Source: Alicycliphilus denitrificans K601
Lineage (GTDB): Bacteria > Pseudomonadota > Gammaproteobacteria > Burkholderiales > Burkholderiaceae_C
DNA: 64,000 nt
Direction of reading: 5' to 3'
Assembly (NCBI RefSeq): GCF_000204645.1
Contig: NC_015422.1
Span: forward strand, 1,116,001-1,180,000
Shown here: positions 36,919 to 48,783 of the stretch, one piece after another
Layout: the number at the start of each line of letters is the position of its first letter
How positions within the stretch are numbered: the stretch's first letter is position 1
The notes under the pieces: model-generated
What the model was told of the DNA's origin: nothing
Seen by the model: the letters and a program-made list of their open reading frames with translations, nothing else
The model's database searches: none
Translations under genes and position numbers: made by a program

Positions 36919-38172
36919 ATGCAAATTCCCTACGAACTGGCCCTGGGCTGGCGCTACACCCGGGCGGGCCGCGCCACGCGGCGCAATGGCTTCATCTCCT
37001 TCATCTCGGGCGTATCCATGCTGGGCATCGCGCTCGGGGTGGCGGCGCTCATCATCGTGCTGTCGGTGATGAACGGTTTCCAGAAGGAGGTGCGCGACCG
37101 CATGCTCAGCGTGGTCTCGCACATCGAGATCTTCGCGCCGGGCGGCGCGGCGCTGCCCGACCCGCAGCGTACCCTGGCCGAGGCGCGCGCCAACCCCAAC
37201 GTGATCGGCGCCGCGCCCTTCGTGGCCGCGCAGGCGCTGCTGGCGCGCGGCGAGGACATGAAGGGCGTGCTGGTGCGTGGCATAGACCCCGCGCGCGAGC
37301 CCGAGGTGACCGATCTGGCGGCCGAGAGCGTGCAGGGCCTGCAGGCCCTGGCGCCGGGCGGGTTCCGCGTGGTCCTGGGCAGCGAGCTGGCGCGCCAGCT
37401 CGGCGTGCAGGCGGGCGATGTGGTGACGCTGATCGCGCCGTCGGGCCAGGTCACGCCCGCGGGCGTGGTGCCGCGCCTCAAGCAGATGACGGTGGCGGGC
37501 ACGTTCAACTCGGGCCACTACGAGTACGACTCGGCCCTGGTGCTGATGCACCACGAGGACGCCGAGCGCATCTTCCGCCTGGAAGGGCCGACCGGCGTGC
37601 GCCTGAAGCTCGAGGATCTGCACGCGGCCCCCGAGGTCGCGCAGCAGCTCGCGCACAGCCTGTCGGGCGACCTGCTGATCCGCGACTGGACGCAGCAGAA
37701 CAAGACCTGGTTCGCCGCCGTGCAGCTGGAAAAACGCATGATGTTCATCATCCTCACGCTGATCGTCGCCGTGGCGGCCTTCAACCTGGTGTCCACCCTG
37801 GTCATGACCGTGACCGACAAGCGCGCCGATATCGCCATCCTGCGCACGCTGGGCGCCAGCCCGCAGAGCATCATGGGCGTCTTCGTGGTGCAGGGCGCCA
37901 TGGTGGGCGTGATCGGCACGCTGGGCGGGCTGCTGCTGGGGCTGGGCATCGCCTTCAACATCGACGTCATCGTGCCGGCCATCGAGCGCGCGCTGCACAC
38001 CACCTTTCTGCCCCAGGACATCTACCTGATCAGCCGCATGCCCAGCGAGCCGCAAAGCGGCGACATCGTGCCGATCGCCGTCATCTCCCTGGTGCTGGCC
38101 TTCATCGCCACCCTGTACCCGAGCTGGCGCGCCAGCCGCGTGAACCCGGCGGAGGCGCTGCGCTATGAATGA
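36919..38172 (+). CDS. lolC: Lipoprotein-releasing ABC transporter permease LolC
   Basis: 417 residues. N-terminal cytoplasmic segment [28 protein letters not shown], first membrane helix (about 29-51), a periplasmic domain (about 55-270; [20 protein letters not shown]), then three C-terminal helices with the FtsX-like segment [29 protein letters not shown]. Extracts lipoproteins from the inner membrane for transfer to LolA. It overlaps lolD by 8 bases. Only one permease gene is present here, so the transporter is probably a homodimeric LolF/LolC type rather than LolC plus LolE, unless lolE lies elsewhere. Confidence 0.95.
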   Translation: MQIPYELALGWRYTRAGRATRRNGFISFISGVSMLGIALGVAALIIVLSVMNGFQKEVRDRMLSVVSHIEIFAPGGAALPDPQRTLAEARANPNVIGAAPFVAAQALLARGEDMKGVLVRGIDPAREPEVTDLAAESVQGLQALAPGGFRVVLGSELARQLGVQAGDVVTLIAPSGQVTPAGVVPRLKQMTVAGTFNSGHYEYDSALVLMHHEDAERIFRLEGPTGVRLKLEDLHAAPEVAQQLAHSLSGDLLIRDWTQQNKTWFAAVQLEKRMMFIILTLIVAVAAFNLVSTLVMTVTDKRADIAILRTLGASPQSIMGVFVVQGAMVGVIGTLGGLLLGLGIAFNIDVIVPAIERALHTTFLPQDIYLISRMPSEPQSGDIVPIAVISLVLAFIATLYPSWRASRVNPAEALRYE

Positions 38173-38851
38173 GTCCACGAACGGGATCGTGCTGCAGGCC
38201 CGGGGCCTGGCCAAGCGCTTCACCGAGGGGCGGCTCGACGTGAGCGTGCTCAGGGGCGTGGATCTGCAGGTGCGCGCGGGCGAGACGCTGGCCATCGTGG
38301 GCGCCTCGGGCTCGGGCAAGAGCACGCTCTTGCACCTGCTGGGCGGGCTGGACGCGCCGACCGCGGGCACGGTGACGCTCAAGGGCCAGGTGCTGGGCGC
38401 GCTCTCGCCCGGCGCGCAGGGGCGGCTGCGCAATGCGCACCTGGGCTTCATCTACCAGTTCCACCACCTGCTGCCCGAATTCAGCGCGCAGGACAACGTC
38501 GCCATGCCGCTGCGCATACGCCGCGCGCCCTATGCGCAGTGCATCGCCCAGGCGGTGCAGATGCTGCAGGCCGTGGGCCTGGCCGAGCGCGTGCACCACC
38601 GGCCGTCGGAGCTGTCGGGCGGCGAGCGCCAGCGCGTGGCCATCGCGCGCGCCCTGGTCACGCGTCCGGCCTGCGTGCTGGCCGACGAGCCCACGGGCAA
38701 CCTGGACCGCGCCACGGCGGACGCGGTGTTCCAGCTCATGCTGCGGCTGGCGCGCGAGCAGGGCACGGCGTTCGTGATGGTCACGCACGACGAGACACTG
38801 GCGGCGCGCTGCGACCAAGTGGCGCGGCTGGTGTCCGGCGTCTTGGAGTGA
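38165..38851 (+). CDS. lolD: Lipoprotein-releasing ABC transporter ATP-binding protein LolD
   Basis: 228 residues. Walker [10 protein letters not shown] (about 46-54), Q-loop with [18 protein letters not shown] (the LolD-typical stretch), ABC signature [15 protein letters not shown] (about 149-163), Walker [13 protein letters not shown] and the switch His (VMVTHDE). Powers lipoprotein release together with LolC. Its start lies inside the end of lolC, so translation is coupled. Confidence 0.96.
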   Translation: MNESTNGIVLQARGLAKRFTEGRLDVSVLRGVDLQVRAGETLAIVGASGSGKSTLLHLLGGLDAPTAGTVTLKGQVLGALSPGAQGRLRNAHLGFIYQFHHLLPEFSAQDNVAMPLRIRRAPYAQCIAQAVQMLQAVGLAERVHHRPSELSGGERQRVAIARALVTRPACVLADEPTGNLDRATADAVFQLMLRLAREQGTAFVMVTHDETLAARCDQVARLVSGVLE

Positions 38852-38857
38852 AATCGG

Positions 38858-38893
38858 GTCGCAACGCTTTGTGGGTTTGCGCCTGCAGCTATT
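38858..38893 (-). repeat. Dispersed intergenic repeat, diverged copy
   Basis: On the minus strand reads AATAGCTGCAGGCGCAAACC and ends in AGCGTTG; shares the core and its partial inverted symmetry. Lies just past lolD. Confidence 0.45.
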
Positions 38894-38910
38894 CCTTTTG
38901 ATGCATTCGG

Positions 38911-38946
38911 CAAAAAAAAGCCGCAGCGTGAAATGCGCTGCGGCTT
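38911..38946 (-). terminator. Rho-independent terminator of the cytochrome c gene
   Basis: Minus strand: AAGCCGCAGCG, 7-base loop, CGCTGCGGCTT, then T7. It faces the cytochrome gene that ends at 38980. Confidence 0.9.
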
Positions 38947-38979
38947 ACCGGAGGCGCCACGGAGAGGCGCCCGGCGGGA

Positions 38980-39282
38980 TCACTTGAGCGACAGAATCCA
39001 GCTCACCAGTTGCTTGGCCTCGGCCTCGTTGACCTGTGCGTTGGCGGGCATGGGCACGGGACCCCACACGCCGGAGCTGCCCTTCAGCACGTGCTGAACC
39101 AGCGTGGCCTCGGCGCCCTTGCCGGCGTACTTCTTCGCCACTTCCTTGTAAGCGGGGCCGACCAGTTTCTTATCTATGGCGTGGCAGGCCATGCAGTTCT
39201 TGGATTTGGCCATGGCCTCATCCGCCATGGCGGGCGCAGCGACCGACAATGCCATTGCAAGGGTGATCAGGGTACGTTTCAT
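38980..39282 (-). CDS. Small periplasmic c-type cytochrome (c551/c552-like)
   Basis: 100 residues. Signal peptide ([20 protein letters not shown], cut before DEAMAK), haem-binding CMACH (about 30-34), [19 protein letters not shown], and the axial Met in [12 protein letters not shown]. The size and motif order are those of class I cytochrome c551/c552, soluble electron carriers that can feed oxidases or denitrification enzymes. It is a single-gene unit with its own terminator. Its natural partner may be the cbb3 oxidase encoded 15 kb away, but that is an inference. Confidence 0.93.
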   Translation of the reverse strand: MKRTLITLAMALSVAAPAMADEAMAKSKNCMACHAIDKKLVGPAYKEVAKKYAGKGAEATLVQHVLKGSSGVWGPVPMPANAQVNEAEAKQLVSWILSLK

Positions 39283-39389
39283 CGCGGGGTTCCTCTAGGG
39301 GTTGGGGTACATTTGGCCTTCAATGCGATTGTAGTGTTCGCGGTTGACGGGCTTCAAACGAAAGCCTGCGCACGGTGGAGGATGTGGCC

Positions 39390-39632
39390 ATGTATGCCTT
39401 GCTTTTGGGCGTTTTGTTGATGCTGCTCAAATATCTGGAGATAGGTCCCGTGGCGAATTGGTCATGGTGGTGGGTGCTGTCGCCCTTCGCCGTGGCGGCC
39501 GCGTGGTGGGCGTGGGCCGACGCGACGGGCTACACCAAGCGCAAGGCTATGGAAAAGATGGAGGAGCGCAAGAAGAACCGCATCGACAGGCACAAGGAGG
39601 CGCTGGGCATGCGTCCGCGCAGGCCGCGTTGA
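39390..39632 (+). CDS. Small Trp-rich membrane protein (TIGR04438 type)
   Basis: 80 residues. One membrane helix at the N-terminus (MYALLLGVLLMLLKYLEIGP), then ANWSWWWVLSPFAVAAAWWAWAD with seven Trp in a short span, and a basic C-terminal tail (KRKAMEKMEERKKNRIDRHK). This matches the short Trp-rich family common in Comamonadaceae and Burkholderiales, function unknown. ATG 39390 has GGAGG about 9 bases upstream; a GTG at 39375 is also in frame. Confidence 0.85.
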   Translation: MYALLLGVLLMLLKYLEIGPVANWSWWWVLSPFAVAAAWWAWADATGYTKRKAMEKMEERKKNRIDRHKEALGMRPRRPR

Positions 39633-39656
39633 CCGCGGCGCCTTTCCTTCTGCGCG

Positions 39657-41348
<1,692 letters not shown>

Positions 41349-41576
41349 GGCGGTCCGTCCTGGCGCAGTGGAGGTGGCGGGTAGTTTGGTCGCCGGCGCC
41401 CCGGCTGTCCAGCGCGGCCCGCGCCGGGCCTGATGCCGGCGTGGGTTGCGGGCGTGCGACATAATCAAACGGTTTTGCCCATGGCGGGGCTCAAGAGGCC
41501 TGTGCCGCGGCGCGCGCCGGCCCCCAAGCGTACGGGCCACAGATTCCCCATAAGCCCATCCTCTCCCGCAACCACG

Positions 41577-43433
41577 ATGCCCGCATACCGTTCCAAGACC
41601 TCCACCGCCGGCCGCAACATGGCAGGGGCCCGCTCCCTGTGGCGCGCCACCGGCATGAAAGACGAAGACTTCTCCAAGCCCATCATCGCGGTGGTGAACT
41701 CGTTCACCCAGTTCGTGCCCGGCCACGTGCACCTGAAGGATCTGGGCCAGCTCGTGGCGCGCGAGATCGAGGCCGCCGGCGGCGTGGCCAAGGAGTTCAA
41801 CACCATCGCCGTGGACGACGGCATCGCCATGGGCCACGACGGCATGCTGTACTCGCTGCCCAGCCGCGACATCATCGCCGACAGCGTGGAGTACATGGTC
41901 AACGCGCACTGCGCCGACGCCATGGTCTGCATCAGCAACTGCGACAAGATCACGCCCGGCATGCTCATGGCCGCCATGCGCCTGAACATCCCGGTGATCT
42001 TCGTCTCGGGAGGCCCCATGGAGGCCGGCAAAGCCAAGCTGGCCGTGCCCGGCACCAGCACCGTGCAGTTCAAGAAGCTCGACCTGATCGACGCCATGGT
42101 GATGGCCGCCGACGACAAGGTGAGCGACGCCGACCTGGCAGAGGCCGAGCGCAACGCTTGTCCCACCTGCGGCTCGTGCTCGGGCATGTTCACCGCCAAC
42201 TCTATGAACTGCCTGACCGAGGCGCTGGGCCTGTCCCTGCCCGGCAACGGCACCGTGGTGGCCACGCACGCCGACCGCGAGCAGCTCTTCAAGCGCGCGG
42301 GCCGGCGCATCGTGGAGCTGGCGCGCCAGTACTACGAGCAGGGCGACGAGCGCATCCTGCCGCGCTCCGTGGGCTTCAAGGCCTTCGAGAACGCGATGAC
42401 GCTGGACATCGCCATGGGCGGCTCCACCAACACCATCCTGCACCTGCTGGCGATCGCGCAGGAGGCCGGGATCGCCTTCACCATGCAGGACATCGACCGC
42501 CTCTCGCGCGTCGTGCCGCAGCTGTGCAAGGTGGCGCCCAACACCGACAAGTACCACATCGAGGACGTGCACCGCGCGGGCGGCATCATGGCCATCCTGG
42601 GCGAGCTCGAACGCGCCGGCAGGCTGCACACCGACGTGCCCACCGTCCACGCCCGCACGCTGGGCGAGGCGCTGGCGCAGTGGGACATCACCCGCACCGG
42701 CGACGAGGCCGTCAAGACCTTCTACATGGCCGGCCCGGGCGGCGTGCCCTCGCAGGTGGCCTTCAGCCAGAACGCGCGCTGGCCCAGCCTGGACCTGGAC
42801 CGCGCCGCGGGCTGCATACGCTCGTACGACCACGCCTTCAGCAAGGAGGGGGGCCTGGCCGTGCTCACGGGCAACATCGCCAGGGACGGCTGCGTGGTCA
42901 AGACCGCGGGCGTTCATGAATCCATCCTGGTCTTCGAAGGCCCGGCCCACGTGGTCGAGTCGCAGGACGAGGCCGTGGAGCACATCCTGGCCGACCAGGT
43001 CAAAGCCGGCGACGTGGTCGTGGTGCGCTACGAGGGCCCCAAGGGCGGCCCCGGCATGCAGGAGATGCTCTACCCCACGAGCTACATCAAGTCCAAGGGC
43101 CTGGGCAAGGCCTGCGCGCTGCTGACCGACGGGCGCTTCTCGGGCGGCACCTCGGGCCTGTCGATCGGCCACTGCTCGCCCGAGGCGGCGGCCGGCGGCG
43201 CGATTGGTTTGGTGAGGAACGGCGACCGCATCCGCATCGACATCCCCAACCGCACCATCGACGTGCTGGTGAGCGACGAGGAACTCGCGCGCCGACGCGC
43301 CGAGCAGGACGCCAAGGGCTGGAAGCCCGCACAGCCGCGCCCGCGCAAGGTCTCGGCCGCGCTCAAGGCCTATGCGAAGCTGGTCACCTCGGCCGACAAG
43401 GGCGCGGTGCGCGACCTGTCGCTGCTGGACTGA
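41577..43433 (+). CDS. ilvD: Dihydroxy-acid dehydratase, longer (E. coli-type) form
   Basis: 618 residues, the same length class as E. coli IlvD. Motifs: [52 protein letters not shown] and [19 protein letters not shown] ([4Fe-4S]-type cysteine pattern). [21 protein letters not shown] and [17 protein letters not shown] come near the end. Branched-chain amino-acid synthesis. Start at ATG 41577, giving the normal [10 protein letters not shown]-terminus. Head to head with the shorter paralogue, so the two share a divergent control region. Confidence 0.94.
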   Translation: MPAYRSKTSTAGRNMAGARSLWRATGMKDEDFSKPIIAVVNSFTQFVPGHVHLKDLGQLVAREIEAAGGVAKEFNTIAVDDGIAMGHDGMLYSLPSRDIIADSVEYMVNAHCADAMVCISNCDKITPGMLMAAMRLNIPVIFVSGGPMEAGKAKLAVPGTSTVQFKKLDLIDAMVMAADDKVSDADLAEAERNACPTCGSCSGMFTANSMNCLTEALGLSLPGNGTVVATHADREQLFKRAGRRIVELARQYYEQGDERILPRSVGFKAFENAMTLDIAMGGSTNTILHLLAIAQEAGIAFTMQDIDRLSRVVPQLCKVAPNTDKYHIEDVHRAGGIMAILGELERAGRLHTDVPTVHARTLGEALAQWDITRTGDEAVKTFYMAGPGGVPSQVAFSQNARWPSLDLDRAAGCIRSYDHAFSKEGGLAVLTGNIARDGCVVKTAGVHESILVFEGPAHVVESQDEAVEHILADQVKAGDVVVVRYEGPKGGPGMQEMLYPTSYIKSKGLGKACALLTDGRFSGGTSGLSIGHCSPEAAAGGAIGLVRNGDRIRIDIPNRTIDVLVSDEELARRRAEQDAKGWKPAQPRPRKVSAALKAYAKLVTSADKGAVRDLSLLD

Positions 43434-43466
43434 CGGGCAGGGTGGCGCTGGCGATGCTCCTGTTTT

Positions 43467-43495
43467 GCGAGCTGCCAGCGCACACCCATCAATGG
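43467..43495 (+). repeat. Dispersed intergenic repeat, partial copy
   Basis: GAGCTGCCAGCGCACACCCA followed by TCAATGG; half of the repeat core, after ilvD. Confidence 0.4.
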
Positions 43496-43573
43496 TTTTT
43501 GTTCAATGGAATGCTGAAGCCCTTTGACGGCGGGCGCCAGCAGCTCCTATTGCCATAGCAGACTTTCCACGCC

Positions 43574-44002
43574 ATGAACCCACTGCACGAACGCATCGCC
43601 GCCAGCTTCGACGCCCAGGGCCTGATGCGCACGCTGGGCGCGCGCCTGGTGCTGGTGCAGGACGGCGAGGTGCACATCGAAATGCCGTTCTCCGGGCACC
43701 TCTCGCAGCAGCAGGGCTTCGTGCACGCGGGGGCGGTCACCAGCATCGTGGACAACGCCTGCGGCTACGCGGCGCTGACCAGGTCCGCGCCGGGGTGCGA
43801 GGTGGTCACGGCCGAGTTCAAGACCAACTTCATGCGGCCCGCCATCGGCGAGCGCTTCGTCGCCGTGGGCAAGGTGCAGAGCGCCGGGCGCATGCTCACC
43901 GTGTGCAGCGGCGAGGTGCGCGCGTTTGCCGGCGCGGGGCCGGACTACAAGGTGGTGGCGCTGATGCAGGCCACCATGGTCAGCGTGCCGGCCGGTTCCT
44001 GA
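43574..44002 (+). CDS. PaaI-family hot-dog thioesterase
   Basis: 142 residues. A hot-dog fold with FSGHLSQQQGFVHAGAVTSIVDNACGYAAL (the HGG-like helix region containing the catalytic-type Asp), then VVTAEFKTNFMRPAIGERFVAVGKV. Predicted to hydrolyse acyl-CoA or aryl-CoA thioesters; the substrate cannot be read. Stands alone between ilvD and the convergent bacterioferritin gene (2 bases apart). Confidence 0.88.
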   Translation: MNPLHERIAASFDAQGLMRTLGARLVLVQDGEVHIEMPFSGHLSQQQGFVHAGAVTSIVDNACGYAALTRSAPGCEVVTAEFKTNFMRPAIGERFVAVGKVQSAGRMLTVCSGEVRAFAGAGPDYKVVALMQATMVSVPAGS

Positions 44003-44004
44003 GC

Positions 44005-44472
44005 CTAATCGGCCTGCGACTGCAGGTAGTTCTGCAGGCCCATCTTGTCGATCAGGCCGATCTGCTTCTCCAGCCAATAGGCGTGGTCTTCCTCGGTGTC
44101 TTGCAGCTGGGCCCGCAGCATGTCGCGGCTCACGTAGTCGCTGTGGGTCTCGCACAGGGCGATGGCGGCCTTCAGGTGCGTGCGCACGCCGTACTCGGTG
44201 TCCAGGTCCTTGCGCAGCATCTCCGGCACCGTGGCGCCGGGCGTGAAGGCGTTCGGGCGCATGTCGGGCTCGCCCTCCAGCAGTAGGATGCGGCGCAGGA
44301 TGGCGTCGGCGTGCTGCGTTTCTTCCTGCATCTCGTGGTCCATGCGCTCGTACAGGCGCACGAAGCCCTGGTGCTGGTACTGGCGCGAGTGGATGAAGTA
44401 CTGATCGCGCGCGGCCAACTCGCCGCGCAGCAGATCCTTGAGGCAGTCGATGACGTCGGGGTGGCCTTGCAT
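44005..44472 (-). CDS. bfr: Bacterioferritin-family protein lacking the haem-ligand methionine
   Basis: 155 residues; a four-helix ferritin fold forming 24-mer iron stores. Ferroxidase ligands are present: Glu18 ([12 protein letters not shown]), Glu51 and His54 (EETQHAD), and later Glu and His in [16 protein letters not shown]. In E. coli Bfr the haem-bridging residue is Met52; here position 52 is Thr. It may therefore be the non-haem subunit of a mixed shell, as in bacteria with two Bfr types, or simply not bind haem. Confidence 0.9.
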   Translation of the reverse strand: MQGHPDVIDCLKDLLRGELAARDQYFIHSRQYQHQGFVRLYERMDHEMQEETQHADAILRRILLLEGEPDMRPNAFTPGATVPEMLRKDLDTEYGVRTHLKAAIALCETHSDYVSRDMLRAQLQDTEEDHAYWLEKQIGLIDKMGLQNYLQSQAD

Positions 44473-44571
44473 GGTGCTGATCTTTTCTGAATGTCGCGAT
44501 CATTACAGTATGGCGCGCATCGATGGCCGACTCAAATATTGCGGCGGTACGCCTGCGGCACAATCCGCGCC

Positions 44572-45387
44572 ATGCTGATGTACCCGCATATCGACCCCGT
44601 GGCCCTGCAGATCGGGCCCGTGGCCGTCCACTGGTATGGCCTGACCTATCTGGCCGGTTTCGCGCTGTTCATGTTCCTGGGGCTACGCCGCCTGCGGCAC
44701 GAGCCCTATGCGTCGCTTGCGGGTGAGCAGGCGTGGACGCGCAAGGACGTGGAGGACATCCTGTTCCTCGGCGTGCTCGGCGTGGTGGTGGGCGGGCGAC
44801 TGGGCTACTGCCTGTTCTACAAGCCGGGCTACTACCTGACCCACCCGCTGGAGATCCTCTACGTGTGGCAGGGCGGCATGAGCTTCCATGGCGGACTTCT
44901 GGGCGTGGTCGCGTCCATGCTGTGGTTCGCGCATTCGCGGCGCAAGCCCTGGCTGCAGGTGGCCGACTTCGTGGCGCCCTGCGTGCCCACGGGGCTGGCG
45001 GCGGGGCGCATCGGCAACTTCATCAACGGCGAGCTCTGGGGGCGCTTCAGCGCGCCCGATCTTCCCTGGGGCATGGTGTTCCCGCAAAGCGGCTCCATGC
45101 TGCCGCGCCACCCGTCGCAGATCTACCAGTTCCTGCTCGAAGGGCTGCTGCTGTTCACGCTGCTGTGGCTGTACGCGCGCCGCCCGCGCAGGCGCGGCGA
45201 GGTGGCGGCGGCCTTCCTCGTGGGCTATGGCGCGCTGCGCTTCACGGCCGAGTATTTCCGCGAGCCCGACAGCTTCCTGGGCCTGCTGTCGCTGGGCATG
45301 AGCATGGGGCAGTGGCTGTGCGTGCCGATGATCGTGGCCGGTGCGGGGCTGTGGATCTGGGCCCGGCGGCAGCCCGCCGGTTCATAG
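44572..45387 (+). CDS. lgt: Prolipoprotein diacylglyceryl transferase
   Basis: 271 residues with seven membrane helices. Family signatures: [24 protein letters not shown] at the start, [26 protein letters not shown] (catalytic-type His), and the Lgt signature [14 protein letters not shown]. It attaches diacylglycerol to the lipobox Cys of prelipoproteins, upstream of signal peptidase II and the Lol system (lolC-lolD at 36.9-38.9 kb). ATG 44572, or the next codon ATG at 44578, begins the protein. Confidence 0.96.
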   Translation: MLMYPHIDPVALQIGPVAVHWYGLTYLAGFALFMFLGLRRLRHEPYASLAGEQAWTRKDVEDILFLGVLGVVVGGRLGYCLFYKPGYYLTHPLEILYVWQGGMSFHGGLLGVVASMLWFAHSRRKPWLQVADFVAPCVPTGLAAGRIGNFINGELWGRFSAPDLPWGMVFPQSGSMLPRHPSQIYQFLLEGLLLFTLLWLYARRPRRRGEVAAAFLVGYGALRFTAEYFREPDSFLGLLSLGMSMGQWLCVPMIVAGAGLWIWARRQPAGS

Positions 45388-45394
45388 TCAAATC

Positions 45395-45431
45395 GGCCTC
45401 CAGCGCTTGCCGGGCAATCGCTGGCAGCTAT
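45395..45431 (-). repeat. Dispersed intergenic repeat, inverted copy
   Basis: Minus strand: CATAGCTGCCAGCGATTGCC, then AAGCGCTGGAGGCC, giving the core with both half-sites. It follows lgt. Confidence 0.55.
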
Positions 45432-45595
45432 GCTTTTTTGAAATCCGTGGCTTGATCCATACGGGCTAGGTGTAACCACCCATCGCCGCCAGGGGTTCTT
45501 CCTGCATAATTACAGAAAATTATGTGAAATCACGCTATTTCGCTTCATTTTGCCTGCCGTTGATGGATAGATAGATAGCCTTCCGATTCATAGCT

Positions 45596-46264
45596 ATGCG
45601 CTCCGTTGCCAACTCACTGCACGACCAGGCCGCCGAGATGCTGCGCGGGCTGATCTTCGCGGGCGAGCTGGCGCCGGGCACCTTCCTGGACGAGGCGGCG
45701 CTGTGCGAGCGCCTGGCCGTGTCGCGCACGCCGCTGCGCGAGGCGCTCAAGGTGCTGGCGGCCGAGGGGCTGGTGCGCCACGAGCCGCGCCGCGGCTGCT
45801 TCGTGGCCGAGATCACCGAGCGCGACGTGCAGAAGATCTTCCCCGTGATCGCGCTGCTGGAGGGCCGCGCCGCCTACGAGGCCACCGAGCGCGCGGCCGC
45901 AGCCGACATCGCCGCGCTGGAGGTGCTGCACCAGCGCCTGCGCGAGCATGCCGAGGCCGGCCGCATCACCGAGTACTACGAGGTCAACTACGCCATCCAC
46001 GAGGCCTTCATCACCCTGGCCGACAACCACTGGCTCGCCCAGACGATAGGTGGCCTGCGCAGGATCCTGCGCCTGGCGCGGCACCAGACGCTGCACGTGC
46101 CGGGCCGCCTGCGCCAGAGCCTGTCGGAGCATCTGGCGATGTTCGACGCGCTCAAGCGCGGCGACGCCGCGGCCGCCGAGGCGTCGATGCGCAACCACCT
46201 CATGGCCCAGCGCGACGCATTGAACGCGCTGGCACGCAATTCCCCCTCGCGCATAGCACCATGA
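45596..46264 (+). CDS. GntR-family regulator (FadR/FCD subfamily), likely of malonate use
   Basis: 222 residues. The N-terminal winged helix (AAEMLRGLIFAGELAPGTFL, DEAALCERLAVSRTPLREAL, GLVRHEPRRGCFVAE) and C-terminal all-helical FCD ligand domain (EYYEVNYAIHEAFI, SEHLAMFDALKRGDAAAAEA, metal-binding His) are clear. The stop overlaps the malonyl-CoA decarboxylase ATG by four bases, so it leads that operon and probably controls it in response to malonate or malonyl-CoA. The AT-rich stretch at 45500-45595 holds its promoter. Confidence 0.9.
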   Translation: MRSVANSLHDQAAEMLRGLIFAGELAPGTFLDEAALCERLAVSRTPLREALKVLAAEGLVRHEPRRGCFVAEITERDVQKIFPVIALLEGRAAYEATERAAAADIAALEVLHQRLREHAEAGRITEYYEVNYAIHEAFITLADNHWLAQTIGGLRRILRLARHQTLHVPGRLRQSLSEHLAMFDALKRGDAAAAEASMRNHLMAQRDALNALARNSPSRIAP

Positions 46265-47688
46265 ACGCAGCCACCACCTGGATTTCGCGCAGCGTCGACC
46301 GCCTGCGGCCCGGCGCCGACAAGAAGGAGAAGGAGCCCGCCGCCGAGCGCTCCACCCACGAACGCCTGCAGGCCTCCCTGCGCAAGAGCGGCGAGGCCTT
46401 GTCGCCGCGCGCGCTGCGCCGCATGCTGGCCGACCTGCAGGACGTGGTGGCCCCGCGCGTGAGCGAGATCGAGGGCGGCCGCCGCGCCCAGGCCGTGGCC
46501 GACTGGTACGCCGGGGCCGAGCCTGCGGAGCGGCGCGACATGTGGCTGCTGATGTGCGAGCAGTTCGCGCCCGACGCCACGCGCTTCAAGTCCGCCCAGC
46601 AGCGCTACGAGGCCGCCGCCGGCACGGCCGACGCGCCCCAGGCCGAGGCCCACCTGCGCCGCGCGCTGGTGTCGCCGCGCACGCGGCTGCTGCAGCGCTT
46701 CGCCGTGTTCCCCGATGGCATGCGCTTCCTGGTGGACCTGCGCGCCGAGCTGCTGCCGCTGCTCAAGAGCGACAAGCGGCTGCTGCCGCTGGAGGCGGAG
46801 CTCGAGCAGCTTTTCGCCACCTGGTTCGACGTGGCCTTCCTGGAGCTCAGGCGCCTGTCGTGGGACTCGCCCGCCTCGTTGATCGAGAAGCTCATCAAGT
46901 ACGAGGCGGTGCATGACATCCGCAGCTGGGCGGACCTGAAGAACCGCCTGGACAGCGACCGGCGCTGCTACGGCTTCTTCCACCCCCGCCTGCCGAACGA
47001 GCCGCTGATCTTCGTGGAGGTGGCGCTCGTCAATGAGATCTCCGAAAGCATCACGCCGCTGCTGGACGAGTCGGCCGAGGCCGCCGACATCCAGCGCGCG
47101 ACCACGGCCATCTTCTATTCGATCAGCAGCACCCAGACGGGGCTGCGCGGCGTGAGCTTCGGCGACTCGCTCATCAAGCATGTCGCGGAGACGCTGACCG
47201 AGGAGTTCCCGCGCCTGCGCACCTTCGCCACGCTGTCGCCCATTCCGGGCTTCCGCTCCTGGCTGGCCAAGCAGGGCGCGGCGCAGCTCGAGCGGCTCGA
47301 CGAAAAGCAGCGGGTCGAGCTGGGCCGCGCCGTGGGCTTCATGCCGCCGCAGATCGCCCATGTGCTGGCCGCAGCCGACAAGGCGCTGGAGCTGCCCCCG
47401 AAGTCGCCCGTGCGCCAGCTGCTGCAGCAATGCGCGGCGCGCTACCTGGGCCGCGAGCTGCAGGACGGCAAGCCCCTGGACGCCGTGGCGCGCTTTCACC
47501 TGGGCAACGGCGCACGCGTGGAGCGGCTCAACTGGGCGGCCGACCCTTCGGCCAAGGGCATGAAGCAGTCCTTCGGCATGATGGTCAACTACCTGTACGA
47601 CCTCAAGCGCATCGACAAGCACCGCGCGCTGCTCGAGGAGGGCAGGGTGCCCGTGTCGGGCGACATAGAAAGCCTGTGCGGCGATTGA
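46261..47688 (+). CDS. Malonyl-CoA decarboxylase
   Basis: 475 residues. Helical N-terminal domain (about 30-180), then the GNAT-like catalytic domain: FHPRLPNEPLIFVEVALVNE, YSISSTQTGLRGVSFGDSLIK and FATLSPIPGFRSWL are hallmark segments, with Ser and His catalytic residues in SPIPGF and in FHLGNGARVERLNWAAD. Converts malonyl-CoA to acetyl-CoA and CO2. In the same unit as a malonyl-CoA synthetase, which together would turn malonate into acetyl-CoA. Overlaps its regulator by four bases. Confidence 0.94.
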   Translation: MNAATTWISRSVDRLRPGADKKEKEPAAERSTHERLQASLRKSGEALSPRALRRMLADLQDVVAPRVSEIEGGRRAQAVADWYAGAEPAERRDMWLLMCEQFAPDATRFKSAQQRYEAAAGTADAPQAEAHLRRALVSPRTRLLQRFAVFPDGMRFLVDLRAELLPLLKSDKRLLPLEAELEQLFATWFDVAFLELRRLSWDSPASLIEKLIKYEAVHDIRSWADLKNRLDSDRRCYGFFHPRLPNEPLIFVEVALVNEISESITPLLDESAEAADIQRATTAIFYSISSTQTGLRGVSFGDSLIKHVAETLTEEFPRLRTFATLSPIPGFRSWLAKQGAAQLERLDEKQRVELGRAVGFMPPQIAHVLAAADKALELPPKSPVRQLLQQCAARYLGRELQDGKPLDAVARFHLGNGARVERLNWAADPSAKGMKQSFGMMVNYLYDLKRIDKHRALLEEGRVPVSGDIESLCGD

Positions 47689-47751
47689 ATTGAAGCGCCA
47701 GCGCTTACATTTCCCCTGCCATAACCGATCAACCAGCAAGGAGACAAGGCA

Positions 47752-48774
47752 ATGCAAGAGAGAGACGACACCCAGCGCTTCACGGACATGCCGCGGCGGC
47801 GCGACATGCTGCGCGCCGCAGGCGCGGCGGGCCTGGCAGCCGCCGCGGGTGGCGCCTGGGCGCAGGGTGCCAGCACCTGGCCTTCCAAGCCCGTGACCCT
47901 GATCGTGCCCTTCCCTGCGGGCGGCGGCACCGATGCCTTCGCGCGCCCGCTGGCCGCGCAGTTCTCCAAGAGCACGGGCAAGACCCTGGTGATCGACAAC
48001 CGCGGCGGCGCGGGCGGCACCGTGGGCGCGAGCATCGCGGCCAAGGCGCATCCCGACGGCTACACGCTATTCATGGGCGGCGCGCACCACGTCATCGCGC
48101 CCTCGGTCTACCCCAGGCTCGACTACGACATCGAGAAGGACTTCGTCCCCCTGGCCCTGCTCGCCAGCGTGCCGCAGGTGGTGGTGGTCAACCCGCGCAA
48201 CGTGAAGGCCAACACCATCCAGGAGCTCCTGGCCATGGTCAAGAGCAGTCCCGGCAAGTTCAACTACGCATCGGCCGGGTCGGGCAGTTCGCACCACCTG
48301 GCGGGCGAGCTGTTCAAGATCCAGACCGGTACCTTCATCACCCACATCCCCTACCGCGGCGCGGGCCCGGCGCTGCAGGACCTGATCGGCGGCAACGTGG
48401 ACATGATGTTCGACGGCCTGGGCTCCTCGGCCGGGCACATCAAGGGAGGGCGCATCAAGGCGCTCATGGTCGCGGGCTCCAAGCGCAACCCGGCCTTCCC
48501 CGACGTGCCCTGCGCCGCCGAGGTTGGCCTGCCCGACTACAACGTCAGCACCTGGTACGGCCTGTGGACGCCCAAGGGCACGCCGCCCGACGTGCAGGCG
48601 CGCATCGTCGAGGAGATCCGCAAGCTCGGCGCCTCCGACGAGATCAAGGCCATCTGGGCCGGCAACGGCGCCGAGTTCGGCACCCTGAGCCCGCAGGACT
48701 TCGGCAAGATGATCGGCAGCGAGGTCAAGCGCTGGGCGCAGGTGGTCAAGGCGTCGGGCGCCAAGATCGAGTGA
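47752..48774 (+). CDS. Bug-family tripartite tricarboxylate transporter (TTT) substrate-binding protein
   Basis: 340 residues. A Tat-like signal (RRRDMLRAAGAAGLAAAAGG, cut near AWAQG), then the Bug signatures WPSKPVTLIVPFPAGGGTDAF, DNRGGAGGTVGA, the GSGSSHHLAGELFK region and PYRGAGPALQDLIGGNVDMM. Periplasmic receptor that binds small carboxylates. No TTT membrane subunits (TctA/TctB) are in the operon, the usual situation for the many orphan Bug proteins of these bacteria. From its position the ligand may be malonate or a related diacid. Confidence 0.93.
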   Translation: MQERDDTQRFTDMPRRRDMLRAAGAAGLAAAAGGAWAQGASTWPSKPVTLIVPFPAGGGTDAFARPLAAQFSKSTGKTLVIDNRGGAGGTVGASIAAKAHPDGYTLFMGGAHHVIAPSVYPRLDYDIEKDFVPLALLASVPQVVVVNPRNVKANTIQELLAMVKSSPGKFNYASAGSGSSHHLAGELFKIQTGTFITHIPYRGAGPALQDLIGGNVDMMFDGLGSSAGHIKGGRIKALMVAGSKRNPAFPDVPCAAEVGLPDYNVSTWYGLWTPKGTPPDVQARIVEEIRKLGASDEIKAIWAGNGAEFGTLSPQDFGKMIGSEVKRWAQVVKASGAKIE

Positions 48775-48783
48775 CGGTGCGCC

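Noticed and set aside
41349..43172. In-frame extension upstream of the shorter ilvD, antisense to the longer one
   Set aside because: Low-complexity antisense translation; the enzyme starts normally at 41348.
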